This document shows, one piece after another, positions 35,670-44,652 of a stretch of 64,000 nt of DNA. Each line of letters starts with the position of its first letter. Within the stretch, counting starts at the first letter, position 1. Both the position numbers and the translations under genes were made by a program. This DNA comes from an uncultured Eubacteriales bacterium (lineage in GTDB: Bacteria > Bacillota > Clostridia > Tissierellales > Peptoniphilaceae): contig UQFH01000001.1 in assembly GCA_900540185.1 (NCBI GenBank), forward strand, positions 124,001-188,000. Reading direction: 5' to 3'. The notes under the pieces were generated by a model. It was given only the letters and a program-made list of their open reading frames with translations. It searched no databases and had not been told where the DNA came from.

Positions 35670-36254
35670 TTAAACCATATCCTCCAACTTTTCTCTCACT
35701 CTGTCTATTCCAAATTTGTTCAAACTTGAAAACGGCAAAATCTCGTCCTTTGCTTCCAGTTTTTTTCGAATTTTCGAAACTGCCCCCTGATACTTACTCC
35801 TTGCAATTTTATCAGCCTTTGTCGCAACAATAAGACAATTGAATCCGAAATGCTTTATATAATCATACATCATCTTGTCATCTTTTGTCGGCTCGTGTCT
35901 TATATCGACCACAAGCACAATTCCCTTTAAATTTTTTCTGCTCTCAAGATATGTTTCGATATATGTCTTCCAATTCTCTTTTTCTTTTTGGGATGCAATC
36001 GCATATCCGTATCCCGGCAAGTCGACAAGTCGAATCTCGTCGTTCACCCCATAAAAATTTATAGTTCTCGTTTTTCCCGGTTTTGAAGAAGTCCTCGCAA
36101 GTGATTTTCTATTCATTATGCCGTTTAAAAGACTTGACTTTCCGACATTGCTTCGTCCGGCAAATGCAATTTCAGGTAAACTCTCGTCCGGATATTGGTC
36201 CGGTTTTACAGCAATTTGAACTAAATCTGCACTTTTTATATTACTTAATGGCAA
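35670..36254 (-). CDS. engB: Ribosome biogenesis GTPase EngB (YsxC/YihA)
   Basis: GTPase for 50S assembly, 194 residues. G1 GRSNVGKSSLL, G2 threonine in KPGKTRTINF, G3 DLPGYGYA, G4 TKADK. It overlaps the lon 3' end by 14 nt; the lon-engB pair is conserved in Firmicutes. Confidence 0.96.
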   Translation of the reverse strand: MPLSNIKSADLVQIAVKPDQYPDESLPEIAFAGRSNVGKSSLLNGIMNRKSLARTSSKPGKTRTINFYGVNDEIRLVDLPGYGYAIASQKEKENWKTYIETYLESRKNLKGIVLVVDIRHEPTKDDKMMYDYIKHFGFNCLIVATKADKIARSKYQGAVSKIRKKLEAKDEILPFSSLNKFGIDRVREKLEDMV

Positions 36255-38568
36255 TTTTAAACACCTCGCCTATGTCCTTCACAAATTTAAACTCAAGTTT
36301 TTCTTTCACATCTTCCGGAATCTCTACCATGTCTTTTTTGTTTTCTTCAGGAAGCACAACTATTTTTGCACCCATTCTAAGAGCTGCCAAAACTTTTTCT
36401 TTTAGCCCTCCGATAGCCAAGACTCGACCCGTCAAAGTGATCTCACCTGTCATTGCAACGTTTCTGTCAACCGGTCTTTCCGTAAGCGCAGATAAAATTG
36501 AAACCGCAATCGTCACGCCCGCACTCGGCCCATCTTTTGGAACTGCCCCTTCCGGCACATGAAGATGGATGTCCGTTTTCTTATAAAAATCTTCCTTGAC
36601 GCCAAGCTTCTTTGCATTTTTTCTTATATATGAAACTGCCGCTGCCGCAGACTCTTTCATAACATCTCCAAGCTTACCGGTGAGCGTGAGTTTTCCTGTT
36701 CCCGGAGTTGCAATCGCTTCAACTTGAAGAGTTACCCCTCCGACACTCGTCCAAGCAAGCCCGTTTGTAACACCGATTTGGTCTTTCTTTCCAAGTTCAT
36801 CGATAGTAAATCTTCTTGGTCCGAGCATCTCCTGTACCATATTTATCGTGACGGAAACCTTTTCCTTTTCTCCTTCGGCAATCTTTACCGCCGCTTTTCT
36901 TATGACCGATGAAATTTCTCTTTCGAGATTTCTGACTCCCGACTCTCTCGTATAATACTCAATAATCTCTTTAATCGCACCCGGCGTGATGTTGAAATTG
37001 GTTGTATTAACTCCGTTGTTAGCCATTTGTTTTTTCACAAGATATTTTTCAGCTATTTTTTGTTTTTCATCATTTGTATATCCCGCAAGGCGTATAACTT
37101 CCATTCTGTCAAGAAGTGCCGGCGGAATATTTAAACTGTTTGCAGTTGTGACGAAAAATACCTGCGACAAATCGAACGGAAGGTCCAAATAGTTGTCCAC
37201 AAAATCCTTGTTTTGCTCAGGGTCCAAAACTTCCAAAAGTGCACTTGCAGGATCTCCTCTAAAATCCGAATTGAGCTTGTCGATTTCGTCAAGCAAAAAT
37301 ACCGGATTATTTGAACCCGCTTTCTTCATGCCCGAAATAATTCTTCCCGGCATTGCACCGATATATGTTCTTCTGTGACCTCTGATTTCAGCTTCGTCTC
37401 TGATTCCACCAAGACTCATCCTAACAAAATCTCTATCGAGAGCCCTTGCAATACTCTTTGCAATGGAAGTCTTTCCAACTCCCGGAGGCCCTACAAATAG
37501 AAGAATATTTCCCTTTGACTTCGGATTCAATTTTTTTACAGCCAAATATTCAAGAATTCTCTCCTTGATATCTGTTAAGCCATAGTGGTCTTCGTTCAAA
37601 ACTTTTCTTGCATATTCAAGGTCCACAGCTTCATCCTTCGACTCGGTCCATGGAAGACTTAAAATCCAATCGACATAACTTCTTATAACTCCCGTTTCCG
37701 CTTGATTGAACGCGTTTTGAGAAAGTCTTTTAACTTCTTTCAATGCCTTCTCTTCAACTTCCTTCGGCAAATTTTTTTCTGCTATTTTCTCCCTCAAATC
37801 GTCAACTTCAGCCTGAATATTTTCACCGTCGCCCAATTCATCTTGGATAACTTTTATCTTTTCGCGGAGATAATAATCCCTTTGAGTTTTATTCATTTGA
37901 GATTGAACCAACATATTTATCTCATTTTCAATTTTTAAATTTGCAATCTCTCTCAAAAAATACGTGTGGAGTAAAATCGCACGCTTTTCAAAATCGAGTT
38001 CACTTAAAACCTTTTGCGCTTCGCTCGTGCTTATTTGAATTGTAGAAGATGCAATGTTTACAACCTTCTCAGGGTCACTCTCTTCCATAAATTGCGCAAT
38101 TGACTTTTCCGCAATTCTCGGATTCAATTTTGAATATTCTTCCACATCTTTTTTAATAAGCCTCAAAAGCGCTTCTCCTTCTTCCTTGAAATCAGAAAAA
38201 GCGTCTTCCCTCACTTCAAGCGCTTCGATATTTGCTTCAAAATAATCATTTGTTTCCGTAAATTCGACTATTCGTCCCCTCATTTTACCGTCGACCAAAA
38301 TCCTTATTCCGCCTTGTGGCATTTGACCGAATTGTTCAACAGTACAAATTGTGCCGTACTCATATAAATCATTAACTTTAGGATTTAAAATGTCCGCATG
38401 CTTTTGCGAAACCACGAAAATCATATTATTTTTATCACTTAAAACCTCAAGCGCTCTTGCACTTTTCGGACTGTCGATATCAAAATTGACAGTTGTATCC
38501 GGAAAAACCGTAATGCCCCTGAGCGCTATTATCGGCATATTTATCTTATTAATATTATATATACTCAA
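36241..38568 (-). CDS. lon: ATP-dependent protease La (Lon)
   Basis: Cytosolic AAA+ serine protease for misfolded proteins and regulators. About 775 residues: LON substrate domain (MPIIALRGITVFPDTTVNFD), AAA+ module with Walker A GPPGVGKTSIAKS and Walker B FLLDEIDKL, protease domain with catalytic serine in KDGPSAGVTIA and the lysine in GGLKEKVLAA. I start at TTG 38568, which has GGAGG 7 nt upstream; the ATG at 38538 has no ribosome site, and the frame stays open only to 38595. Confidence 0.96.
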   Translation of the reverse strand: MSIYNINKINMPIIALRGITVFPDTTVNFDIDSPKSARALEVLSDKNNMIFVVSQKHADILNPKVNDLYEYGTICTVEQFGQMPQGGIRILVDGKMRGRIVEFTETNDYFEANIEALEVREDAFSDFKEEGEALLRLIKKDVEEYSKLNPRIAEKSIAQFMEESDPEKVVNIASSTIQISTSEAQKVLSELDFEKRAILLHTYFLREIANLKIENEINMLVQSQMNKTQRDYYLREKIKVIQDELGDGENIQAEVDDLREKIAEKNLPKEVEEKALKEVKRLSQNAFNQAETGVIRSYVDWILSLPWTESKDEAVDLEYARKVLNEDHYGLTDIKERILEYLAVKKLNPKSKGNILLFVGPPGVGKTSIAKSIARALDRDFVRMSLGGIRDEAEIRGHRRTYIGAMPGRIISGMKKAGSNNPVFLLDEIDKLNSDFRGDPASALLEVLDPEQNKDFVDNYLDLPFDLSQVFFVTTANSLNIPPALLDRMEVIRLAGYTNDEKQKIAEKYLVKKQMANNGVNTTNFNITPGAIKEIIEYYTRESGVRNLEREISSVIRKAAVKIAEGEKEKVSVTINMVQEMLGPRRFTIDELGKKDQIGVTNGLAWTSVGGVTLQVEAIATPGTGKLTLTGKLGDVMKESAAAAVSYIRKNAKKLGVKEDFYKKTDIHLHVPEGAVPKDGPSAGVTIAVSILSALTERPVDRNVAMTGEITLTGRVLAIGGLKEKVLAALRMGAKIVVLPEENKKDMVEIPEDVKEKLEFKFVKDIGEVFKIAIK

Positions 38569-38718
38569 AAGAATTCCTCCTATAAATATCTGCATAAATA
38601 TAAATCTTAAATCTTATTCTAACATATATTTACCCATTTTAAAAGTGCATAAATTACAATAAAATCTCTAATTCAAAGTTATACCCGACTAATCTTTATA
38701 CATATTCATGAACAAGTG

Positions 38719-38746
38719 TTGCATTTTTTTCACATAGTGGTATAAT
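38719..38746 (+). promoter_or_regulatory. Promoter of the YdjY-like lipoprotein gene
   Basis: TTGCAT, 16 bp, TATAAT, 35 nt before the start codon. The lon 5' region lies on the other side of the 210-nt gap. Confidence 0.7.
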
Positions 38747-38781
38747 ATTTACGAAGACATAAATTAGAAAAGGAGATCAAA

Positions 38782-39483
38782 TTGAAAAGATTATTTTTAA
38801 TTGCAGTAGCTGTAGTATTTTCATTCACAGCATGCACAAACAAACCTAAAGACGACAAAGTTGTCGACGAAACAAAAACGGAAACAACTGACACAACCGA
38901 AACAAACACTACAGAAGAAAACACAATGGAAGTTTCAAAGGAAAACCCAATTGTTGTTGACAAAGAAGCAAAAACAATTTCCATTCTTGCAACAGTAAAC
39001 GGAAAATACTTTGACGAAGTTACAAGACATATGGCAATTTCTGAAAGCGGCAAAATCGCAGACATGGCTCTCTTTAAAACACCTGTAACACCGACAGACT
39101 TCTATAACGGACTTCTTGAAATCGGTGCAAAAGCAGGAGACAATATGACAGCTGAAAATGCAGCAACAACTACAACTGAAGGAAGCAAGCTAAATGTAAC
39201 ACTTTCATTCGGAGACAAAAAAGACGTTGACGTAAACGAAGCTGTTTTAGATTCAAACGGAACACCGCTCGACATTCGTTTCAGCGGCAACATGGACAAT
39301 TCAAAAGAATTTAACACAGGTTGCATCACATGCCTCGACAGCTGCTTTGTAGGAATCACATCAAATGCTTCTTACCCACTTGGAGCTGTTGAAGAACAAA
39401 AGAGCGTTGAATTTAAAGGAAACAAAGACGTACTTCCTGCAGACGGCTCTGAAGTTGTTATAACTTATAAACTTGCAGACTAA
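38782..39483 (+). CDS. YdjY-domain lipoprotein
   Basis: Unknown role; YdjY domains are exported and sometimes linked to redox proteins. 233 residues. Signal peptide MKRLFLIAVAVVFSFTAC with lipobox FTAC, a Thr/Glu-rich linker (about 20-52), then the domain (about 55-233) with GNMDNSKEFNTGCITCLDSC holding three close cysteines. Start is TTG 38782 behind GGAGA. It overlaps the next small gene by 11 nt. Confidence 0.82.
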   Translation: MKRLFLIAVAVVFSFTACTNKPKDDKVVDETKTETTDTTETNTTEENTMEVSKENPIVVDKEAKTISILATVNGKYFDEVTRHMAISESGKIADMALFKTPVTPTDFYNGLLEIGAKAGDNMTAENAATTTTEGSKLNVTLSFGDKKDVDVNEAVLDSNGTPLDIRFSGNMDNSKEFNTGCITCLDSCFVGITSNASYPLGAVEEQKSVEFKGNKDVLPADGSEVVITYKLAD

Positions 39484-39847
39484 TAAAATAAATTCCATTG
39501 CAAAAAATCTTATACTCTCATACGTAATCGCCCTTTTGGTCGACATGATTTCGACCTACAGCGTCTGGCTTCGCATGAGAATAAAAGCTCCCATAATAAT
39601 ATGGGCAACATTTTTTGCGGCATTTATTATACTCACAATTTTTAAATTCAAAATAAACAAAAGCTTATTTCTACTGCTTGAGTTCACAACACTCATACTC
39701 GCAGCCATAGGAAATAAACTTTCGATATTGATTTATGATATAAGAGACAGTCTCTTTTTAAAACTGCCGATATTAAAATCACTTTATATCATAATACCAA
39801 TTTTTATTTTAATGAATATATTTATGTTTTCAAAAGATAGAGTTTAA
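39473..39847 (+). CDS. Small hydrophobic membrane protein of unknown function
   Basis: Not recognised. Up to 124 residues with four hydrophobic segments (about 12-28, 42-58, 63-80, 95-118). The TTG start at 39473 overlaps the lipoprotein stop and has no clear ribosome site, so translation would rely on coupling. A good terminator follows directly, which supports a real gene end. Confidence 0.55.
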   Translation: MQTNKINSIAKNLILSYVIALLVDMISTYSVWLRMRIKAPIIIWATFFAAFIILTIFKFKINKSLFLLLEFTTLILAAIGNKLSILIYDIRDSLFLKLPILKSLYIIIPIFILMNIFMFSKDRV

Positions 39848-39866
39848 CCGCTCTATCTTTTTTAGT
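39834..39866 (+). terminator. Terminator after the YdjY-membrane protein pair
   Basis: GATAGAG-TTTAACCG-CTCTATC followed by six T; it overlaps the stop codon of the small membrane protein gene. Confidence 0.87.
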
Positions 39867-39882
39867 CCAACAAAAAAGAGAC

Positions 39883-40707
39883 CTAGTGGCCTCCTTCTTC
39901 AATGACATTTATTATATATTCCATTGCATCAATATCGGTTATAAGCTCCGGCAAATTAACAATTGCATCATTTCCTTCTTTTAAAAATCCTCTCGCCATA
40001 TTTTCCTTGAGCTCTATACTTCTCTTTTTATCTTCGAAAAATTCCGGATTCGTAATATAAAGTGCGGCAAGTGCATCCCAAAGCACAAGTTCTCTCTCCT
40101 GATAAATTATATCAAATTCTTCAGTCCATCTTATGAGCGAATCTTTCATATAATTCATATAACTCGATTTATATTTCGGATTTTCAGGAACGAGATATCT
40201 GTGTGCCATACAATTGTTCCCGGTAATGATGTTTGTATTTTTAATTTTACTGAAAACATAGTTTGTGGACAAATGATCTATGCTGAAGTTAAGTTCGTCC
40301 ATTACACGCCCTTTAAATTGAAGTTCACTTGTAATTCCACCCATCAAAACAAGACTCTTTACTCTCGCGGGATTCATTCCAAGTGTTAGCGCCCTTTGTG
40401 TGTTTGTGGTCGAGCCGAGCGACAAAATTATTATATCGTCTTCAGTGTTTACCAAATCCCTAATGTGTGTTGCAGCATCAAGACTAAAAATTCCGCCCTT
40501 ATACAGCGGCACATCAATTTTTAAATCCTCAATCATCTTCTTCGACGATTCATAGACCTTATCCTCATTGCTGTTTCCGAAAGATGTTGTGATCATTTTT
40601 ACATCGACATCTTTCGACGACAATAGATATAAACACGCAAATGCGTCGTCAAGGTCGCAACCCCTAACATTTATAGTGCAGTCAAAATCAATAATAACTT
40701 TTTTCAT
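39883..40707 (-). CDS. Inosine/uridine-preferring nucleoside hydrolase family protein
   Basis: Cleaves the N-glycosidic bond of ribonucleosides with an Asp-bound calcium. 274 residues. N-terminal Asp cluster is VIIDFDCTINVRGCDLDDAF: the usual DxDxGxDD appears with several extra residues between the first pair and DLDD, which is atypical. IILSLGSTTNTQRAL, VLMGG and the late WDALAALYITNP (last Asp ligand) fit the family. Starts 3 nt after the ABC ATPase remnant. Could recycle a nucleoside by-product, but substrate is unknown. Confidence 0.82.
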   Translation of the reverse strand: MKKVIIDFDCTINVRGCDLDDAFACLYLLSSKDVDVKMITTSFGNSNEDKVYESSKKMIEDLKIDVPLYKGGIFSLDAATHIRDLVNTEDDIIILSLGSTTNTQRALTLGMNPARVKSLVLMGGITSELQFKGRVMDELNFSIDHLSTNYVFSKIKNTNIITGNNCMAHRYLVPENPKYKSSYMNYMKDSLIRWTEEFDIIYQERELVLWDALAALYITNPEFFEDKKRSIELKENMARGFLKEGNDAIVNLPELITDIDAMEYIINVIEEGGH

Positions 40708-40921
40708 ATCAGTCCTCCAATTTTGTAATTGTTTTTATTTTAACACCCACTTTGTCTCCGACACTCCTTTTCATTGAGTCACGTAAAACCAACTCTCTTT
40801 CTCCTTTAAGCCTGTATTCATAATTCATTCCATGATACATCGCTTCTTCGATTAAATAGTCATCGCCTTCAACGATTTCAATATCTTTCAGTTTTATAAG
40901 ATCGTCCTCAGATATATTTTT
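40708..40921 (-). pseudogene. Remnant of an ABC transporter ATP-binding protein (TOBE domain)
   Basis: An open frame of about 70 codons ends in TGA at 40708-40710 but has no start codon or ribosome site at its 5' end, where TAG (40922-40924) closes it. The translation includes IEIVEGDDYLIEEAMYHGMN and ELVLRDSMKRSVGDKVGVKI, typical of the C-terminal TOBE domain of PotA/FbpC-like ATPases. The ATPase core is missing, so this is the 3' scrap of a deleted transporter gene upstream of the nucleoside hydrolase. Confidence 0.7.
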
Positions 40922-40924
40922 CTA

Positions 40925-41010
40925 AATACAAATTTTTTTTACTATATAAGTTATTGTATCAACCATAAAAATGCAACTTGAATTCTTGTAAAAAACTTAC
41001 ATATATAATA
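40925..41010. other. A/T-rich intergenic stretch
   Basis: No convincing gene or motif. It lies between the ABC remnant and the terminator at 41011-41058. The following stretch 41059-41160 is likewise empty. Confidence 0.5.
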
Positions 41011-41058
41011 AAAAGAAAAAGATATTATTTATACAGCCGGTCACATAAATAATATCTC
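41011..41058 (-). terminator. Terminator of the 41-46 kb cluster
   Basis: 13-bp perfect stem AGATATTATTTAT/ATAAATAATATCT around GTGACCGGCTGT on the reverse strand, followed by TTTTTCTTTTT. It lies about 100 nt after the last gene. Confidence 0.8.
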
Positions 41059-41160
41059 AATAAACTTTTTAGTCAGTACTACTCCTTTACAATCATTTAT
41101 TAATATATTTTATTCTGTGCAAGCTAATTTAAAAAATGAAAAGTTTAATGACAAATCAAT

Positions 41161-41583
41161 TTAAATAATATTTTCAAGTGTGCTAATTGCTGTAAGAATC
41201 GCCTTACCGCAAACGCTTTCAAGAAGTCCTTCTTCCTCCGCTTTTTCTATATTGTTGTCTTCCATAACTTTCATTCCCAAAAGTTCATTGCAATTAGTCG
41301 ATCCCATTTTTTCTTTAAACTCGTTTTTAAATGCAAGCGTCTTTTTTGCAAGTTCAATTCTCTCGTTGAAATCTGTCGAGCCGTATTTTAAACCGAGAAC
41401 CATATATCCCGCTGTAATCGCTCCGCATTGTCCACTCTCATACATCCCCATCTCAAACGGACACGAAATTTTTAGCGCGGTCTCTTCATCAAGCCCGAAG
41501 TCTTCTGCGAAATAACAAAGAACAACTTGACTGCAATTGTATCCTTTTTTGCTTAATTCATCTATTTTTTCGTAATTCACCAT
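41161..41583 (-). CDS. C_GCAxxG_C_C family redox protein
   Basis: Small cysteine-rich family of unknown enzymology, named for its motif and thought to carry a redox cofactor or metal. 140 residues. Conserved cysteines: YNCSQ (17), SCPFEMG, the GQCGAITAGY core, TNCNELLG and SVCGKA. Lies 4 nt after the HdrD-like Fe-S gene, so the two products probably work together. Last gene of the cluster. Confidence 0.85.
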   Translation of the reverse strand: MVNYEKIDELSKKGYNCSQVVLCYFAEDFGLDEETALKISCPFEMGMYESGQCGAITAGYMVLGLKYGSTDFNERIELAKKTLAFKNEFKEKMGSTNCNELLGMKVMEDNNIEKAEEEGLLESVCGKAILTAISTLENII

Positions 41584-41587
41584 ATAC

Positions 41588-42559
41588 CTACTTCCTTAAA
41601 TTTTTAAATTTAAATCTCAATACATTTTTTCCATAACTTGATGAAGGTTCTTCTTTTACCTCCAAAATTTCAGTTAAAAAGTTTTTTACATTTTTAAGTT
41701 CATATCTGTTTTTAAATATTCCGGCGCACGAACTGCAATATGTGTACACGCTTTCAGTGTTGTGAGCATTCATCTTTTCCTTTGTTTTTTCCAAAAGATC
41801 CGGCTCTTTACTTCCCGCACCGCCACCAAGACCGCAACAATTCACATCAGTAAAAGTGTCATTGTAATCATATATAAAATATTTAACCGATTCAAAAATT
41901 TCATGGTTATATCTGTCGCTGCACGGGAAAAACACATCCGGAACAACGTCGAGTTTTTTTCCTATCCCCTTTTCCTTTAAAAACTTATATATATCAATTA
42001 CCTCGATATTAAGTCTGTATTTCAGAAAATGATAGCAGTTCGGACAACAACACACCAGTCTTTTAACACCCTTGTCGCGACAAAGCTTTTCCACCTGTGA
42101 TATATTTGCTTTTCCGCCGGATTCATAAACCGGTTTTTTGCAACAGTCTATACTGTAATCCATTCCCATATCTTTACAAATTTCTATAATTCTTTCAGTG
42201 GTTTTCGGAAGAAAGCCCGGAAAATTACAACCGAGATAAAGTAAATCCGTAGATTTCTTTTTGCTGTTATTTCGTAGTTTATAATTGTTTTTCATAAACT
42301 CCGTCTTAAAAGTGTTTTCAGGTGATTCTTTTCTCATCTCCGTTGCAATTTGAGCACCCGACAAATCCTTTGGACAAACCGCCCTGCATTTATCACAAAG
42401 AAAACATGAATATCTATGCTCCGGTTTTTCTATAAATTCAAACAAATTCATATCGTATTTCGTAAGGAAATCACAGTTTTTTTTGCATATATTACAATGA
42501 ATGCATTCTTTTTTTGTCTTTTCTATCATATTTTCATCAACAAATTTTTCAAAACTCAA
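41588..42559 (-). CDS. HdrD/GlpC-like (Fe-S)-binding oxidoreductase subunit
   Basis: 323 residues. Two [4Fe-4S] motifs (CIHCNICKKNC at 19-29 and CFLCDKCRAVCP), then CCG-type cysteine modules (VCCCPNCYHFL; NCCGLGGGAG; YCSSCAG) as in heterodisulfide reductase subunit D and glycerol-3-phosphate dehydrogenase subunit C. No TM segment, hence cytosolic. Probably passes electrons to a disulfide or related substrate; the partner may be the C_GCAxxG_C_C protein. Confidence 0.87.
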   Translation of the reverse strand: MSFEKFVDENMIEKTKKECIHCNICKKNCDFLTKYDMNLFEFIEKPEHRYSCFLCDKCRAVCPKDLSGAQIATEMRKESPENTFKTEFMKNNYKLRNNSKKKSTDLLYLGCNFPGFLPKTTERIIEICKDMGMDYSIDCCKKPVYESGGKANISQVEKLCRDKGVKRLVCCCPNCYHFLKYRLNIEVIDIYKFLKEKGIGKKLDVVPDVFFPCSDRYNHEIFESVKYFIYDYNDTFTDVNCCGLGGGAGSKEPDLLEKTKEKMNAHNTESVYTYCSSCAGIFKNRYELKNVKNFLTEILEVKEEPSSSYGKNVLRFKFKNLRK

Positions 42560-42568
42560 AATATCACC

Positions 42569-43255
42569 TCATTCGACCTTTTTGCCCTCATATTCTTCAT
42601 AAATCTTTTCAATCAGATATTTCTCTTCTCCTTTTTTTCTAGCTCGCCTGTATGTCTGTTGAAGATGCTGCATCTTTTTATTCGTTTCCCATCTTCCATT
42701 TTCCAAATATCTTCTGGAAGACGTTACAATCGGTAAATTTATTTGTCTAAGCGGTATCTCGTGTTCTTTAAGACAGATTGAAAGCTCATAGTCTTCCATT
42801 ATAGGATATGGTTTATATCCTCCAATTTCATCAAAAAGTTCCCTTGTGATAAAAATTCCTTGATCTCCGAAAGCAATATTTCTGGAAAGCACTCTATAAT
42901 TCGAGCAGAATTGTAAAATGTTTTGGAAAAAATTTGTATCATCAAAATTTAATCTAAAACATCCCGCCTTCGCATTTGCGTTTTCAATTGCAATAATGCT
43001 GTCCGGATGCAAAATTGAATCTGCATGCACAAACCAAAGAATATCGCCTTTTGCATATTTAGCGGCTGCGTTCATTTGTTTTGAGCGAAATCGCGTCTCC
43101 CTTATTTTATTATATTTTATCAAATCATATGTATCGTCGGAAGAAAATCCATCGCTAAATAAAACCTCAAAATCTCCTTTTAAAGTTCTAAGGTTTTCCT
43201 GAAATCTTACTATATTTTTTTCTTCATTGTAAGTTGGAACAATTATCGATATCAT
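42569..43255 (-). CDS. TIGR04283 family glycosyltransferase (rSAM/selenodomain-associated transferase 2)
   Basis: GT2-type transferase, 228 residues. MISIIVPTYNEEKNI nucleotide-binding start, VLFSDGFSSDDT, LWFVHADSILHP (DxD-like metal site), AFGDQGIFITRELFDEIGGY and PIMEDYEL match the family. The family was named for co-occurrence with a radical-SAM/selenocysteine protein and is now often annotated as arsenosugar biosynthesis glycosyltransferase. Ends 9 nt before the Fe-S gene. Confidence 0.85.
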   Translation of the reverse strand: MISIIVPTYNEEKNIVRFQENLRTLKGDFEVLFSDGFSSDDTYDLIKYNKIRETRFRSKQMNAAAKYAKGDILWFVHADSILHPDSIIAIENANAKAGCFRLNFDDTNFFQNILQFCSNYRVLSRNIAFGDQGIFITRELFDEIGGYKPYPIMEDYELSICLKEHEIPLRQINLPIVTSSRRYLENGRWETNKKMQHLQQTYRRARKKGEEKYLIEKIYEEYEGKKVE

Positions 43256-43270
43256 TTCTCCACCGTCCGA

Positions 43271-43966
43271 CTAATCGTTTTCTTCATTTTTTAAAAATAT
43301 TTTTGAAATAATAGCCGAAATAATAACAAGCACGAGTAAAAAGCTAAGACTTATAAAAAATTCTTTGCTCCCGACGTTTAAAACATTTTCACCGATATTT
43401 ATAAAAATGATAACTCCCGGTAAAACCCCTGCAATTGTAGTTAATATATACGGTAAAAATTTAATTTCAGTGACTCCTGAAATATAATTTACAAGATTAT
43501 AACTGAATATAGGGCTGAGTCTTATAATGAATAAAACGAGTGCCAATACCTTTTGATTCGTGCTTTTTAGCGCTTTTCTAAGTTTCTCACTCATATGATT
43601 GTCGACAAAATTATGCACAAAATCTTTCAGTAAAAATCTTCCAATAAAATACATTATCGGTGTGTTAATAAGAACCCCAATCATGGTGTATAATGTGCCT
43701 TTGAAAAGTCCAAAGATAGTTCCACCGGCAAGCACTATGACCGGAACCGGAAAGAAAAATATCGGAAGAACCACAAAAGTTGCTATATATATTACCGCCG
43801 CCCATGCCCCGTGACCAAGAACCCAAGTCTTAATTTCCTCAAGGCTTATCTTTCTTACCACGAAAATGCTGGCGACGGCGATTGCAATAATAACTGCAAT
43901 CTTTATATAGTTCATCTTTTTTTCTTCAATGCTATTTTGCGTTTTCTTTTTTTGCTTGTCTGTCAT
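43271..43966 (-). CDS. TVP38/TMEM64 (DedA-superfamily) membrane protein 1
   Basis: 231 residues, about six hydrophobic spans. SNARE-associated core includes FFPVPVIVLAGGTIFG, FLLKDFVHNFVDNHM and LIRLSPIFSYNLVNYISGVTEI. The family is implicated in lipid scrambling or small-anion transport. Start ATG 43966 with AGGAAAG upstream, overlapping the second copy by 35 nt; a start at the internal MNYIKIAV is possible. Confidence 0.85.
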   Translation of the reverse strand: MTDKQKKKTQNSIEEKKMNYIKIAVIIAIAVASIFVVRKISLEEIKTWVLGHGAWAAVIYIATFVVLPIFFFPVPVIVLAGGTIFGLFKGTLYTMIGVLINTPIMYFIGRFLLKDFVHNFVDNHMSEKLRKALKSTNQKVLALVLFIIRLSPIFSYNLVNYISGVTEIKFLPYILTTIAGVLPGVIIFINIGENVLNVGSKEFFISLSFLLVLVIISAIISKIFLKNEEND

Positions 43967-44651
43967 CGTAAATTTTCTTTCCTATATATGCAATCAAGCT
44001 GAGTGAGAAAAGTCCGATGAGACCATACATGAGAGCTTGAGCACCACCTGTCAATTGACCGCCGAAATATGAATATAAAATCGTTGCCGGCAATTGTCCG
44101 ATACCTGTTGCAATAAAGAAACTCCAAAAGCTCATAGGTGTAAGTCCTGCTGCATAGCTTACAGGGTCAAAAGGCACAAATGGTAAAAGTCTACAAATTA
44201 TAATAGATTGCTTACCGAATCTTTCAAAAAACTTTTCAACTGATTGAAGAGCACCTTCCGTTGCTATTTTTTTTACAACATCTCTTCCGAGAACTCTTGC
44301 AATATAAAAGCAAAGTGCAGCTCCGGCCATTGCAGATGTCCAAGAAAGGATTGCCCCTTTCCACCAACCCCAAATCATTGAGTTTGCAAGTGTAATGAAA
44401 AATGCCGGAATAGGTGCGACAATTGATTGCAATATCATCAATAAGAATGAAACTGCAACCGCCCATGCGCCATATCCTCTTATATATTCTGCAATTTGCG
44501 CCATATCCGCTTGTGATAAAACCTTAAATGCATCTTTAACCCCTCTGTTTACTGAAGGAACAAAAATGCAAATAAGAACAACTGCGGCAATAACGCATAG
44601 CATTATTATTCTTTTTTTCGATTCCTTTGTAATGTTCTTTTCTTCGTTCAT
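43932..44651 (-). CDS. TVP38/TMEM64 (DedA-superfamily) membrane protein 2
   Basis: About 239 residues, paralogue of the adjacent gene: IVAPIPAFFITLANSMIWG, FERFGKQSIIICRLLPFVPFDPVSYAAGLT. I start at ATG 44651 with AGGAGG 6 nt upstream; the in-frame ATG at 44666 precedes that ribosome site. Tandem copies suggest a heteromer or duplication within the cluster. Confidence 0.87.
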   Translation of the reverse strand: MNEEKNITKESKKRIIMLCVIAAVVLICIFVPSVNRGVKDAFKVLSQADMAQIAEYIRGYGAWAVAVSFLLMILQSIVAPIPAFFITLANSMIWGWWKGAILSWTSAMAGAALCFYIARVLGRDVVKKIATEGALQSVEKFFERFGKQSIIICRLLPFVPFDPVSYAAGLTPMSFWSFFIATGIGQLPATILYSYFGGQLTGGAQALMYGLIGLFSLSLIAYIGKKIYDDRQAKKENAK

Positions 44652-44652
44652 C

